From contig CALWOA010000018.1 in NCBI GenBank assembly GCA_944382965.1, forward strand, positions 1-52,610: 52,610 bases of DNA, given 5' to 3'. Made by a program: the position numbers and the translations under genes. The notes beneath the pieces were generated by a model. That model worked only from the letters and a program-made list of their open reading frames with translations. It was not told the origin of the DNA and did no database searches. Position 1 is the stretch's first letter, and the number at the start of each line of letters is the position of its first letter. The DNA is from an uncultured Oscillospiraceae bacterium. GTDB lineage: Bacteria; Bacillota; Clostridia; Oscillospirales; Oscillospiraceae. Positions 17,118-25,763 of the stretch are shown piece by piece.

Positions 17118-19898
17118 ATGCAGGCAGATCTCAACTGGCTGGCAGACCCGACCGTGTTCCGCGTGAACCGGCTGGATGCCCATTCTGATCATATTTGTTA
17201 TGCCTCTTCCCAGGAGGCTGCCCAGGGGCAAAGCTCCCTGCGCCAAACCTTGGATGGACAGTGGCGCTTTTCCTGGAGTCCCAATCCCGCTTCCCGGCCG
17301 GAAGCTTTCTGGCAGGAAGGATACGACCTGTCAGGCTTTGGCACCATCACCGTCCCCGGACATATGGAAACTCAAGGCTACGGTCAGATTCAGTACATCA
17401 ATAAGCTCTATCCCTGGGATGGCCACGCCTATCTGCGCCCGCCGCAGATTGACTGGGAGGATAACCCCGTGGGCTGCTATGTCCGGGAATTTGATCTGGA
17501 CCCGGGCCTCATGGGAAAAGCCGTGTGTGTTTCCTTCCATGGAATTGAACAGGCGGCTTACGTCTGGCTCAACGGGCAGTTCGTAGGCTACTGCGAGGAC
17601 ACCTTCACCCCCTCTGAATTTGACCTGACCCCCTACATCCGCAGCTATGGCAACCGACTGTGCGTCCAGGTGCACAAGCGCAGCAGCGCCGCCTGGCTGG
17701 AAGATCAGGACTTTTTCCGGTTCTCCGGCATTTTCCGTTCTGTCTACCTGTATGCCAAGCCCCATGCCCACGTTCAGGACCTGTGGATTCGTACCACATT
17801 GAACCCCGATAATCAAAGCGGCAGTCTGAACATCCGCCTTCTGCTGGAAGGCAGCGCCGCTGTCCGGGCGAAAATCTGCCACAGCACCGACGGCGTGCTT
17901 TTTGATGGCAGTCTGGAGCTGAAGAAAGAAGGCAGCTATTGGGTCAGCCAGGAACTTTCCTTTGACCACGTCCGACTGTGGGATCACGGAAGCCCCGAGC
18001 TGTACCGGGTGGAACTGACGGTTCTGGACGAAAAAGGCGAAGTGACCGAATTTATTCCCTACGACACTGGCTTCCGCCGGTTTGAACTGCGGGACAAGGT
18101 TCTCTATCTCAACGGAAATCGGCTGATGCTTAACGGCGTGAACCGCCACGAATGGAATCCCCATACCGGCCGGGCCATTACCCTTACCGATATGGAGAAG
18201 GCAATGGAGACCTTCAAGCGCAACAACATCAACGCTGTGCGCACCTCCCACTACCCCAACCGCACCGAATGGTATCACCTGTGCGACCGCAACGGCATCT
18301 ACATGATGGACGAAACCAATATGGAAACCCACGGTTCCTGGCAGAAAGACCCCATCATTGACCCTTCCTGGAACATCCCCGCCAGCCTTCCCCAATGGCT
18401 GGATTGTGTGCTGGACCGGGCCAAATCCATGTTCGAGCGGGACAAGAACCATGTTTCCATTCTCTTCTGGTCCTGCGGCAACGAATCCTACGCAGGCTCG
18501 GACATTCTGGCCATGGCGGATTACTTCCGCAGCGTCGATCCCAGCCGGGTGGTGCACTATGAAGGCGTGTTCCACTGTCGGGAATTTGACGCCATTTCCG
18601 ATGTAGAGTCCCGGATGTACGCCACCCCAGAGCAGATCCGGGAATACCTGGAAACCGACGGCGGCAAGCCTTACCTGAACTGTGAATATATGCACAATAT
18701 GGGCAACTCCCTGGGCGGCATGGAAAGCTATGTCCGGCTGGGCGAGGAATTTTCCCAGTATCACGGCGGCTTTATCTGGGATTACATGGATCAGGCCCTG
18801 TACTATACCAATGTGAACGGCCGTGAGGTTCTGGGCTACGGCGGTGACTTTGGAGAGCGGCAGACAGACTACAATTTCAGCGGCAACGGTATCGTCACCG
18901 CAGATGGTCAGGAAAAGCCCTGTATGCAGGAAGTCCGGTACTGGCATACTTCCCCCGCCCAACGTGCTGCTCAGGACGCTGCCAACGAGCAAGCCCGAGC
19001 AGCTGCTCGGATGCCCGTCCACTCCGTTTCCTCTGCGCCTCTGCGGATCACCCAGGGTGACGGTGCCTGGGGCGTGAAGGGAGAGGATTTTGAGATTCTC
19101 TTCTCCTTCAGTCAAGCCGGTCCTGCGTCTTTGCGTTGGGGCAATACGGAATGGATCTGGCGCGGTCCCCGGCCTGCTTACTGGCGGGCTCCTACAGAAA
19201 ATGACATCGGCTGCGGCTTCCCCTTACGCAGCGCCATCTGGTCGGCAGTGGATGCTTACCAGAGCTGCACCGATGTTCAGGTTCTGGAGCGCAGTGAAGA
19301 AGCCTTTGCCATTTGCTACACCTTCACCGCCCAGGTCCTGCCAGGACTGAAAACAGAGGTCACTTACCGGGTAGATCGGAGCGGCAATCTGGATGTCGAT
19401 GTACATTACTACGGCGGCGCAGGCCGTCCCCAGCTTCCTCTGCTGGGACTTCGCTTCGCTACCCCCAAGCCGGTAGAGAAAACCCAGTGGATGGGCCTGT
19501 CAGGCGAAACCTATCCGGACCGGAAAAAGGGCAGCCTGTTCGGACTGCACAGCGAAGTGCCCCACATTGCCAACTACCTGGTACCCCAGGAGTGCGGCAA
19601 CCATGAAGATACCCACTATGCCCGGCTGCATTTGGGTGCTTCCGTGCTGAACCTGGAAAAGCTGGATGATCCCTTCTCTTTCTCCGCCATTCCTTATACC
19701 CCCGCCCAGTTGGAGCAGGCCTTCCATGTGGAGGAACTGCCAGATCCTACCCGGACGGTGGTAACGGTCTGCGGGAAAATGCGAGGTGTGGGCGGTATTG
19801 ACACCTGGGGCACCGATGTGGAGTCTGCTTACCACATCAGCGCCGAAGAGGACATCCGTTTCCGCTTCCGCATCCGGGGTGAAATTGCCAAACCGTAA
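17118..19898 (+). CDS. lacZ: Beta-galactosidase, glycoside hydrolase family 2
   Basis: A 926-residue GH2 enzyme with no signal peptide, so cytoplasmic. Domains in order: sugar-binding jelly roll (about 40-210), Ig-like domain (220-320), TIM barrel (330-620), then the Bgal-small-chain domain at the C-terminus that marks LacZ-type enzymes. The acid/base glutamate is in SCGNES (Glu456) and the nucleophile in NCEYMH (Glu523). It hydrolyses lactose or other beta-galactosides. It is divergent from mglBAC and both sides likely serve galactoside use; no kinase or regulator gene is present. AAGGAG precedes the ATG. Slightly short compared with E. coli LacZ (1023), as usual in Clostridia. Confidence 0.96.
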   Translation: MQADLNWLADPTVFRVNRLDAHSDHICYASSQEAAQGQSSLRQTLDGQWRFSWSPNPASRPEAFWQEGYDLSGFGTITVPGHMETQGYGQIQYINKLYPWDGHAYLRPPQIDWEDNPVGCYVREFDLDPGLMGKAVCVSFHGIEQAAYVWLNGQFVGYCEDTFTPSEFDLTPYIRSYGNRLCVQVHKRSSAAWLEDQDFFRFSGIFRSVYLYAKPHAHVQDLWIRTTLNPDNQSGSLNIRLLLEGSAAVRAKICHSTDGVLFDGSLELKKEGSYWVSQELSFDHVRLWDHGSPELYRVELTVLDEKGEVTEFIPYDTGFRRFELRDKVLYLNGNRLMLNGVNRHEWNPHTGRAITLTDMEKAMETFKRNNINAVRTSHYPNRTEWYHLCDRNGIYMMDETNMETHGSWQKDPIIDPSWNIPASLPQWLDCVLDRAKSMFERDKNHVSILFWSCGNESYAGSDILAMADYFRSVDPSRVVHYEGVFHCREFDAISDVESRMYATPEQIREYLETDGGKPYLNCEYMHNMGNSLGGMESYVRLGEEFSQYHGGFIWDYMDQALYYTNVNGREVLGYGGDFGERQTDYNFSGNGIVTADGQEKPCMQEVRYWHTSPAQRAAQDAANEQARAAARMPVHSVSSAPLRITQGDGAWGVKGEDFEILFSFSQAGPASLRWGNTEWIWRGPRPAYWRAPTENDIGCGFPLRSAIWSAVDAYQSCTDVQVLERSEEAFAICYTFTAQVLPGLKTEVTYRVDRSGNLDVDVHYYGGAGRPQLPLLGLRFATPKPVEKTQWMGLSGETYPDRKKGSLFGLHSEVPHIANYLVPQECGNHEDTHYARLHLGASVLNLEKLDDPFSFSAIPYTPAQLEQAFHVEELPDPTRTVVTVCGKMRGVGGIDTWGTDVESAYHISAEEDIRFRFRIRGEIAKP

Positions 19899-19913
19899 CA
19901 AGCAGCATACGGC

Positions 19914-19950
19914 AAAAGCGCAATGCGAAAAATCGCATTGCGCTTTTTAT
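19914..19950 (+). terminator. Bidirectional terminator between lacZ and degV
   Basis: Fourteen-bp stem AAAAGCGCAATGCG/CGCATTGCGCTTTT (19914-19947) with T tracts on both strands; serves the convergent lacZ and degV genes. Confidence 0.92.
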
Positions 19951-19973
19951 GTTTTTTATGTTATGGAAGGTCT

Positions 19974-20840
19974 TCAGCGATGATCGCCCAGGAAGAACAG
20001 GGCCACCGTGCCGGGGCCGGAGTGGGAGCCGATAACGGCGCCTACATAACTGATGACAACTTCCTTGACGCCGTACTTTTCCTTCAGGATGCCTGCAAGA
20101 TACTCTGCATCCTCCAAGCAGTCGCCATGGGAAATGAACATGGTGCTGTTGTCATAGTTCCCCGCCAGTTCGCCCACCTTCTTAGCCAGAGCATCAATGG
20201 ATGCCTTCCGTCCCCGGGCTTTGGCCACATTAATCAGATGGCCTTCGTCGTCCACATGGAGCACCGGCTTGATTTGCAGCATGGTGCCCACCAACGCTGT
20301 GGTGGCGCTGATTCGACCGCCACGCTTCAGGTGCATCAAATCATCCACCGTAAACCAGTGGCACAGATGCAGCTTGTTCTCCTCCACCCAGGTGTAGAGC
20401 TGCTCCAGCGTCATACCTTCGTCCCGCTTTTTGCAGGCATACCAGACCAAAAGGCCCTGGCCCATGGACGCAGCCAGAGTGTCCACCACATAGAGATTCC
20501 GCTCCGGGTATTTTTCCCGCAGTTCCTCAGCGGCAATCACCGCAGACTGGTAGGTGGTGGACAGGCCGGAAGAAAAAGCCATCACCAGCACATCTTCCCC
20601 GGCTGCCAGAGGGGCTTCCATAGCCTGGGTCCAACGGCTGGGATTGACGGCAGAGGTTTTGGCAGATTCCCCGGCGCGAAGTCCGTCATAAATCTGCTTC
20701 AGGCTGTCATCGTTTTTATCATCTGTAACACTGCCCCGGAATTCCACACTCAGCGGTACCATGGTCAGATTCAGCTGGGCATACATGTCATTGGGGAAAT
20801 CACAGCCGGAGTCAGTAATAATGCGATAGCTCATTGTCAT
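19974..20840 (-). CDS. DegV family fatty-acid-binding protein
   Basis: A 288-residue two-domain DegV protein. The N-terminal 'IITDSGCDFP' motif, the 'KTSAVNPSRW' segment and the 'FSSGLSTTYQSA' motif line the fatty-acid pocket in FakB relatives. 'LKRGGRISATTALVGTMLQIKPVL' marks the second domain. Proteins of this type present fatty acids to the kinase FakA for phosphorylation. No fakA is nearby. GGGAG stands 5 nt before the ATG at 20840; an ATG two codons later is also possible. It converges with lacZ over a shared terminator. Confidence 0.93.
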   Translation of the reverse strand: MTMSYRIITDSGCDFPNDMYAQLNLTMVPLSVEFRGSVTDDKNDDSLKQIYDGLRAGESAKTSAVNPSRWTQAMEAPLAAGEDVLVMAFSSGLSTTYQSAVIAAEELREKYPERNLYVVDTLAASMGQGLLVWYACKKRDEGMTLEQLYTWVEENKLHLCHWFTVDDLMHLKRGGRISATTALVGTMLQIKPVLHVDDEGHLINVAKARGRKASIDALAKKVGELAGNYDNSTMFISHGDCLEDAEYLAGILKEKYGVKEVVISYVGAVIGSHSGPGTVALFFLGDHR

Positions 20841-20859
20841 TCACGCTCCCAAAAAGTAA

Positions 20860-20888
20860 TAGACACCTTCGGTCTTTTGCAGTATAAT
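20860..20888 (+). promoter_or_regulatory. Promoter of the CDF transporter
   Basis: TAGACA (20860-20865), 17-nt spacer, TATAAT (20883-20888). It implies a leader of about 160 nt. Confidence 0.75.
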
Positions 20889-20889
20889 G

Positions 20890-21050
20890 GCGGGTGGTAC
20901 ACCCTTACCGAGATATCATACAACAGACTGGGAGCAAAGTCACGCCATAATCGGGCAAATTCACCGACATTGTCTCCCACAGGTGGTAGAATTCCCGACT
21001 CTACTGGCAGTAGAGTGAAATAACGCCGGCTTTCCGGCCTTTTAGGAGGA
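20890..21050 (+). promoter_or_regulatory. Structured 5' leader of the CDF transporter
   Basis: The leader has several helices: GGGTG/CACCC, GGGAGCAA paired with TTGTCTCCC, CGGG..AATTC paired with GAATTCCCG, CTCTAC/GTAGAG, and GCCGG/CCGGC just before the ribosome binding site. Some are mutually exclusive. It resembles a metal-sensing leader by context, but it does not match the NiCo, yybP-ykoY or T-box patterns. Confidence 0.4.
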
Positions 21051-21056
21051 TAATTT

Positions 21057-22232
21057 ATGACGGATCTTCTATTACGCTTGTTTGTCAAAGACTATGAAAA
21101 CATCTCCAACAGCCGGGTTCGGGCCGCCATCGGAGCCATGTCCGGTTTGGTGGGCATTGCCTGCAATCTGCTGCTGTCCCTGGGCAAGGGCATTGTGGGC
21201 ACCCTGACCGGTTCTGTCTCCATTGCTGCGGATGCCCTGAATAACCTCTCCGACGCCTCCGGTTCCATTGTGACCCTGATCGGATTCCGTCTGGCGGATA
21301 AACCTGCGGATGAACACCACCCCTTTGGTCACGCCAGAGCGGAATATTTAAGCGGTCTGGCGGTGGCCGCTCTGATTCTGGTCATCGGCTTTGAGCTGGT
21401 CAAAAGCTCCGCCGAGAAAATTATCCATCCCACGCCGGTGGAATTTTCCGCCGTGGCCGCCGGGGTTCTGGTGGCATCCATTGCCGTGAAGCTGTGGATG
21501 GCCCTGTTTAACCGGAAGCTGGGCAAGAAAATCGACTCCACCGCCCTGCTGGCTACTTCCGCCGACAGCCGCAACGACTGCATTACCACCACTGCCGTTT
21601 TGGCCGCAGGATTGGTGCAGCATTTCTGGGGTCTGCCGGTGGACGGCTACATCGGTCTGTGCGTGGCACTGTTCATTCTCTACAGCGGTGTGCAGCTGGC
21701 CAAAGATACCATCTCTCCCCTGCTGGGAGAAAATGCAGACTCCCATCTGCGGCAGGAAATTGTAGACTACATAGCCCAGCAGCCCAAGGTTCTGGGCTAC
21801 CACGACCTGATGGTCCATGATTACGGTCCGGGACAGCGGTTTGCCAGTCTCCATGTGGAGATGGATTATCGGGAAGACCCGCTGGAATGCCACGAGTGCA
21901 TCGATGATATGGAGCGTGAGTGCCTGCGCAGTCACAACGTCCACCTGGTAATTCACTACGACCCGGTAATTGTGGACGATCCGGAGCTGACCCGGTGCAA
22001 ACAATCTGCCACTGCGCTGCTTCAGCAGCGGGACCCCCGGCTTACCTTACACGATTTTCGCATGACCCAGGGCCGCAAACATATGAATCTGGTGTTCGAT
22101 GTGGCCCTTCCGTCCGACCTGCAAGGTCAGGAGGAATCCATCCGCCGCTTTGTGGAGGACGGAATGAATCAGGAAGGGTCCATGGTGTATCATGTGGTCA
22201 TCACCTTTGACGCAGCGTCTTTTAACGAATAA
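21057..22232 (+). CDS. Cation diffusion facilitator family metal exporter
   Basis: A 391-residue CDF protein with six predicted helices in the first 220 residues and a cytoplasmic C-terminal domain. The metal-site motifs are present: DALNNLSD in helix II, 'HPFGHARAEY' after it, and 'SADSRNDC' in helix V. It should export a divalent metal such as Zn2+, Mn2+ or Fe2+ by proton exchange. The C-terminal part (about 310-391) is longer than in minimal CDFs. AGGAGG precedes the ATG. The 160-nt structured leader suggests RNA-level control. It meets the next, convergent gene with a gap of only 4 bp. Confidence 0.93.
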   Translation: MTDLLLRLFVKDYENISNSRVRAAIGAMSGLVGIACNLLLSLGKGIVGTLTGSVSIAADALNNLSDASGSIVTLIGFRLADKPADEHHPFGHARAEYLSGLAVAALILVIGFELVKSSAEKIIHPTPVEFSAVAAGVLVASIAVKLWMALFNRKLGKKIDSTALLATSADSRNDCITTTAVLAAGLVQHFWGLPVDGYIGLCVALFILYSGVQLAKDTISPLLGENADSHLRQEIVDYIAQQPKVLGYHDLMVHDYGPGQRFASLHVEMDYREDPLECHECIDDMERECLRSHNVHLVIHYDPVIVDDPELTRCKQSATALLQQRDPRLTLHDFRMTQGRKHMNLVFDVALPSDLQGQEESIRRFVEDGMNQEGSMVYHVVITFDAASFNE

Positions 22233-22236
22233 CGGA

Positions 22237-22668
22237 TTATTTTCTGCGCAGCTGGCGCAAACTGACCATGAGCAGGCAGGCCCACAAAAACAGGCTCAGC
22301 GCCCACTGACCACTGCAAATCATAGGCGTGGATATCACCACCAGCACATAATGCAGTACCGTCCCCAGCATTTCCGGCCCCAGAGCTGACCAGAAGTTCA
22401 GAATCAATACCACCAGCGTCAGCCCCAGAGAAAGGGCGGACAAATTGCGGATCCGCTGCTGAATGGGGACATTCTTTTCCTTCCCAGCCTGATGCAGCAG
22501 CACTGCCGGAGGCAGGAAGAACAGCACCGACAGTACCGTCATCACCACCCGCAGCAAGCAAATTCCCCCGTCCTCTGCAGGGGCGCAAACCGGCTCCGGC
22601 AAAAATCCCAACGCGGCGCACAGAACAAACAAACCGCCCCACAGGGAAAACCATACTTTTTTCGACAT
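22237..22668 (-). CDS. Small membrane protein, four helices, unknown function
   Basis: A 143-residue hydrophobic protein with about four membrane helices and basic ends ('MSKKVWF' and 'SLRQLRRK'). No family was recognised. The start at 22668 is set by AAGGAGTGCGTT before ATG; a longer upstream frame has no such site. It has its own promoter (22712-22740) and converges with the CDF gene. Confidence 0.65.
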   Translation of the reverse strand: MSKKVWFSLWGGLFVLCAALGFLPEPVCAPAEDGGICLLRVVMTVLSVLFFLPPAVLLHQAGKEKNVPIQQRIRNLSALSLGLTLVVLILNFWSALGPEMLGTVLHYVLVVISTPMICSGQWALSLFLWACLLMVSLRQLRRK

Positions 22669-22711
22669 AACGCACTCCTTACGATAGCATAAACGAAACG
22701 GACATGTCCCT

Positions 22712-22740
22712 ATTCTACCCCATCGGCGCCAGATTGGCAA
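22712..22740 (-). promoter_or_regulatory. Promoter of the small membrane protein
   Basis: TTGCCA (22735-22740), 17-nt spacer, TAGAAT (22712-22717) on the minus strand. Confidence 0.7.
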
Positions 22741-22777
22741 GAGTCATTCCTGTCGAATCCCGGCTGATAAAAAATGC

Positions 22778-22806
22778 TGGACAGTGGAAGATTTTTCTGC
22801 TATAAT
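22778..22806 (+). promoter_or_regulatory. nrdR promoter
   Basis: TGGACA (22778-22783), 17-nt spacer, TATAAT (22801-22806), 35 bp upstream of the start codon. Confidence 0.82.
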
Positions 22807-22841
22807 ACAGGAATCATTGAGGGAAAGGGCGTGAATTTCCC

Positions 22842-23297
22842 ATGAAATGTCCGTTTTGCGGCGATCAGGAAAGCAAGGTGGTGGACTCCCGCCACAGCGA
22901 GGACGGCCTGAGCATTCGCCGCCGCCGGGAGTGTATGGGCTGCCAGCGCAGGTTCACCACCTATGAGATTGTGGAGAGTCTGCCCATCATTGTTGTGAAG
23001 CGGGACGGCTCCCGTCAGAACTTTGACCGCAATAAAATCCTGAATTCCATGATCCGCGCCTTTGACAAGCGGAAAGTGGACGTCACCGATCTGGACCGCA
23101 TTACCACGGAAATCGAACAGGCCATCCAAAATACCCTGGAGCGAGAAATCAGCACCGACAAACTGGGAGAAATGGTCATGGAACGGCTGAAACCCCTGGA
23201 CGAAGTGGCCTACATCCGCTTTGCCTCCATCTACCATCGGTTCCAAGATGCCGGGAGCTTTATGCGGGAGATCAGCAAATTCCTGGAGGAAAAATAA
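22842..23297 (+). CDS. nrdR: Transcriptional repressor NrdR
   Basis: A 151-residue protein, the normal NrdR length. It has the zinc ribbon (Cys3, Cys6, then CMGC), the linker 'RRFTTYE', and an ATP-cone domain from about residue 46 ('PIIVVKRDGSRQNFDRNKI'). It senses ATP/dATP and represses ribonucleotide reductase genes. No nrd genes are in the window. It overlaps the next gene by 1 bp (TAATG), so the two form an operon. Confidence 0.98.
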   Translation: MKCPFCGDQESKVVDSRHSEDGLSIRRRRECMGCQRRFTTYEIVESLPIIVVKRDGSRQNFDRNKILNSMIRAFDKRKVDVTDLDRITTEIEQAIQNTLEREISTDKLGEMVMERLKPLDEVAYIRFASIYHRFQDAGSFMREISKFLEEK

Positions 23298-23872
23298 TGA
23301 GCACAATTCCAACGGAAATTCTGGAGACCACTCTGGCAACACTGGAAACCACTGTGGCCACCATCCCTACAGATCCCACTGCCGCCACGGAAGGCGGTCT
23401 GGATTTAGGTTCCATCAAGGATATGATGGATGCCTTCGACCCGGCGTCTTTACTGCCGGAACTGAGCGATGTTTTTGGAAGCCTGTCCGCCGTCTGCCGC
23501 TTTGCGGTGATGATCGGCCCCATTGTTCTGCTGGTGCTGGGACTTGCATATCTGTTCCTGTCACCGAAGGAGGCCAACTACTATTTTGGCTATCGCTGCT
23601 ACTACGGCATGGGCAGTGTCCAGGCCTGGCGGTTTACTCAGCGGCTGGCCGGCGTGGTTTTTGGCGGCCTGGGACTGATTCTGACCATCATTATGCTGCT
23701 GATTTCCGGCGGCTTTGCTACAATGGAAGTCACCGACATGGTTTGGCGTGCTGCCGACTGTCTGATCTGGCAGGCAATTCTGGTTGTGCTGGCGACTGTG
23801 GGCATCAATCTGACCGCCGCCATGCGCTTTGACCGCAAAGGCGAATACCGGAAGAAAAACAAGCAATCATAA
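23297..23872 (+). CDS. SdpI-like membrane protein
   Basis: A 191-residue protein with a Thr/Glu/Pro-rich first 60 residues, then four membrane helices. The segment 'FGYRCYYGMGSVQAWRFTQRLAGVVFGGLG' matches the conserved GYR-x-n-W-x-FA core of the SdpI immunity/YhfL-like family. Function here is unknown; SdpI itself protects against the SdpC toxin. The start overlaps the nrdR stop by 1 bp. A terminator follows directly. Confidence 0.6.
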   Translation: MSTIPTEILETTLATLETTVATIPTDPTAATEGGLDLGSIKDMMDAFDPASLLPELSDVFGSLSAVCRFAVMIGPIVLLVLGLAYLFLSPKEANYYFGYRCYYGMGSVQAWRFTQRLAGVVFGGLGLILTIIMLLISGGFATMEVTDMVWRAADCLIWQAILVVLATVGINLTAAMRFDRKGEYRKKNKQS

Positions 23873-23878
23873 AAATAT

Positions 23879-23911
23879 GCTCCAGCCCAAACCTTGGGCT
23901 GGAGCTTTTTT
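23879..23911 (+). terminator. Bidirectional terminator, nrdR operon and mtaB
   Basis: Twelve-bp perfect stem GCTCCAGCCCAA/TTGGGCTGGAGC (23879-23905), 3-nt loop, TTTTTT on the plus strand and ATATTTTT on the minus strand. Confidence 0.95.
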
Positions 23912-23914
23912 CTG

Positions 23915-25207
23915 TCAGATGTCCAGAATTTCTCCCCGTACACCATCTTCCCAGATTTCCAGAATGCGCACCCTGCGCATCTGGTTGTGCAGGTTCTCTC
24001 CCGGGGCATAGACTTTTACATAATTGGAAGCGTGACCGGTGTAATATTCGCCGGTTTTTTCTTCAAACAGAACCTCCTGCACCGATCCAATCAGCTTCTG
24101 CCGGAACTGGCGGCACATCTGCTCTGCCACGGCAATGGCTGCCCGGCTCCGGGCTTCTTTGGTGGCATTGCTGTGCTGGCCCGGCATTTTGTCCGCCGGA
24201 GTGCCGGGGCGGCGGGAATAGGGGAAAATGTGCATATCCGCAAAGCCGCATTTTTGAATAAAGGAAAGGCTCTGAGCAAACTCCTCCTCTGTCTCCCCCG
24301 GGAAGGCCACGATCATATCCGTGGTGATGGCGCAGTCTGGAAAATACTGATTCAACAGGCATACACTTTCATAGTAGCGGGAAGTGTCATACTTGCGCTT
24401 CATCCGCTGCAAAACCGTATCGCAGCCACTTTGCATACTCAGGTGAAATTGGTGGCACAGATTGGGCAGCGCCGCCAATCGTTTGCAAAAATCCTCGTTG
24501 ACAATTCTGGGCTCCAGAGACCCCAGACGCACCCGAAGCTGGGGCACCGCCCGGCATATGGCTTCAATCAGCCCCGTAACCTGGGGCTTGCCTGGCAGAT
24601 CCGCACCCCAACTGGCAATTTCAATGCCCGTCACCACGATCTCCAGATAACCCCGCCGGGCCAGATCCTGGGCCTGCTCCACCGCCAGCTCCACCGGAGC
24701 CGAGCGAATAGGTCCCCGGGTGTAGGGGATAATACAGTAAGTACAGAAATTGACGCAGCCGTCCTGCACTTTCAGCATGGCCCGGGTCCGCTCTTCCAGG
24801 CCGCCGGCGGGAAGGACCTCAAATTCTCTCCGGCGCAGCGCATTGTCCAGGCATTCCAAATGGGAGCGGTTTTCCAGTGCCGTGAGCATTTGTTCCACAA
24901 AAGCCTGTCGCCCGCCGCTGCCGCCGATCACATCCACCCCCAGCTTCCGCACGTCTTCCGGTGCATGCTGGCAGTAACAGCCGCAGACGCCAATCACCGC
25001 ATTGGGATTGTCCCGGCGGCACCGGCGGATCACCGCCCGGTTTTTCTTGTCCGCCACCGCCGTTACGGAGCAGGTATTGATGATATAGCCGTCGCATACC
25101 TGGTCAAAGGGTACAATTTCATGGCCTTTTTCCGTCAGAAATCGTTCCATTGCCTGGGTTTCGTACTGATTTGTTTTGCATCCTAGGGTATAAAATCCAA
25201 ACCTCAT
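23915..25207 (-). CDS. mtaB: tRNA t6A37 methylthiotransferase MtaB
   Basis: A 430-residue radical-SAM methylthiotransferase that converts t6A37 to ms2t6A37 in tRNA. Domains: N-terminal UPF0004 domain with three cluster cysteines (GCKTNQ, NTCSV, CGCY), radical-SAM domain with C-x3-C-x2-C ('CVNFCTYCIIPYTRG'), and a C-terminal TRAM-like domain. The 'MRFGFYTLGCKTNQYE' start is the family N-terminus, so the upstream frame extension is rejected; a weak GGTGGA precedes it. It converges with the nrdR operon. Confidence 0.95.
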   Translation of the reverse strand: MRFGFYTLGCKTNQYETQAMERFLTEKGHEIVPFDQVCDGYIINTCSVTAVADKKNRAVIRRCRRDNPNAVIGVCGCYCQHAPEDVRKLGVDVIGGSGGRQAFVEQMLTALENRSHLECLDNALRRREFEVLPAGGLEERTRAMLKVQDGCVNFCTYCIIPYTRGPIRSAPVELAVEQAQDLARRGYLEIVVTGIEIASWGADLPGKPQVTGLIEAICRAVPQLRVRLGSLEPRIVNEDFCKRLAALPNLCHQFHLSMQSGCDTVLQRMKRKYDTSRYYESVCLLNQYFPDCAITTDMIVAFPGETEEEFAQSLSFIQKCGFADMHIFPYSRRPGTPADKMPGQHSNATKEARSRAAIAVAEQMCRQFRQKLIGSVQEVLFEEKTGEYYTGHASNYVKVYAPGENLHNQMRRVRILEIWEDGVRGEILDI

Positions 25208-25263
25208 TGTCAAATCCACCAATAAAAAAGTTAATAAATTGTTAAAATCGGCCAAACCGACAG

Positions 25264-25291
25264 TTGCATTTTTGCTAAATAATGCTATAAT
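25264..25291 (+). promoter_or_regulatory. Promoter of the HPr-like gene
   Basis: TTGCAT (25264-25269), 16-nt spacer, TATAAT (25286-25291), inside the divergent mtaB/HPr-like spacer. Confidence 0.65.
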
Positions 25292-25397
25292 ATGGGTATC
25301 TGCATCGTATGCGGGAATATCGGAGCCGTCTTTTGGATTGCTGCTCTCCATTATACAGGATAATGTGGATTTTGTACAGCTTGCGAAGGAGAGTTTT

Positions 25398-25634
25398 ATG
25401 TGGGAATTTGAAATTCAGCTTCGATCCGTTCGGGATGTCCAGGAATTTGTTGCGTTGGCAACGACCTTTCCTTTCCCCGTTCGGGTAGGAAACGACCAGT
25501 ATCAGGCCAATGGAAAAAGCTTTATGGAAATGTTCTGCCTGAACTTTTCCTCCCCCCTCACCGCAGTTGTCACCTGCACAGAAGCGGAATATCAGCACTT
25601 CTGCAGCACGATCAGCCGATTTCTGGTAAACTGA
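25398..25634 (+). CDS. HPr-like domain protein lacking the phospho-histidine
   Basis: A 78-residue protein of HPr size and strand/helix pattern. 'NGKSFMEMFCLNFSSP' corresponds to the Ser46 region, and the last helix is 'EAEYQHFCSTISRFL'. The loop that carries His15 in HPr has no histidine, so it cannot act as a PTS phosphocarrier. Small His-less HPr relatives are common in Clostridia and have no known role. AAGGAG with suitable spacing precedes the ATG at 25398. It is a single-gene unit with its own promoter and terminator. Confidence 0.75.
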   Translation: MWEFEIQLRSVRDVQEFVALATTFPFPVRVGNDQYQANGKSFMEMFCLNFSSPLTAVVTCTEAEYQHFCSTISRFLVN

Positions 25635-25651
25635 CATAGGCTCTTGTAGCA

Positions 25652-25683
25652 CCGTCCTGGGAATACCTGGGGCGGGTTTTTTT
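25652..25683 (+). terminator. Terminator of the HPr-like gene
   Basis: Six-bp stem CCGTCC/GGGCGG (25652-25675, one G-U pair) and a run of seven T. Confidence 0.7.
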
Positions 25684-25705
25684 ATACCGGGAAAATCCAA
25701 ACAAT

Positions 25706-25734
25706 TTGACTTTCCCCGGGAGCCATGGTATCAT
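25706..25734 (+). promoter_or_regulatory. lspA operon promoter
   Basis: TTGACT (25706-25711), 17-nt spacer, TATCAT (25729-25734). Confidence 0.75.
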
Positions 25735-25763
25735 AGCTTCGACCAAATAGGAGGAACAGATTC

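Noticed and set aside
17331-19115. 594-codon open frame antisense to lacZ
   Set aside because: Shadow of lacZ with no motif, no start signal and no promoter.
20889-20907. GGGTGGTAC string resembling a T-box
   Set aside because: It lies at the 5' end of the leader rather than before a terminator, pairs with itself (GGGTG/CACCC), and the downstream gene is a metal exporter.
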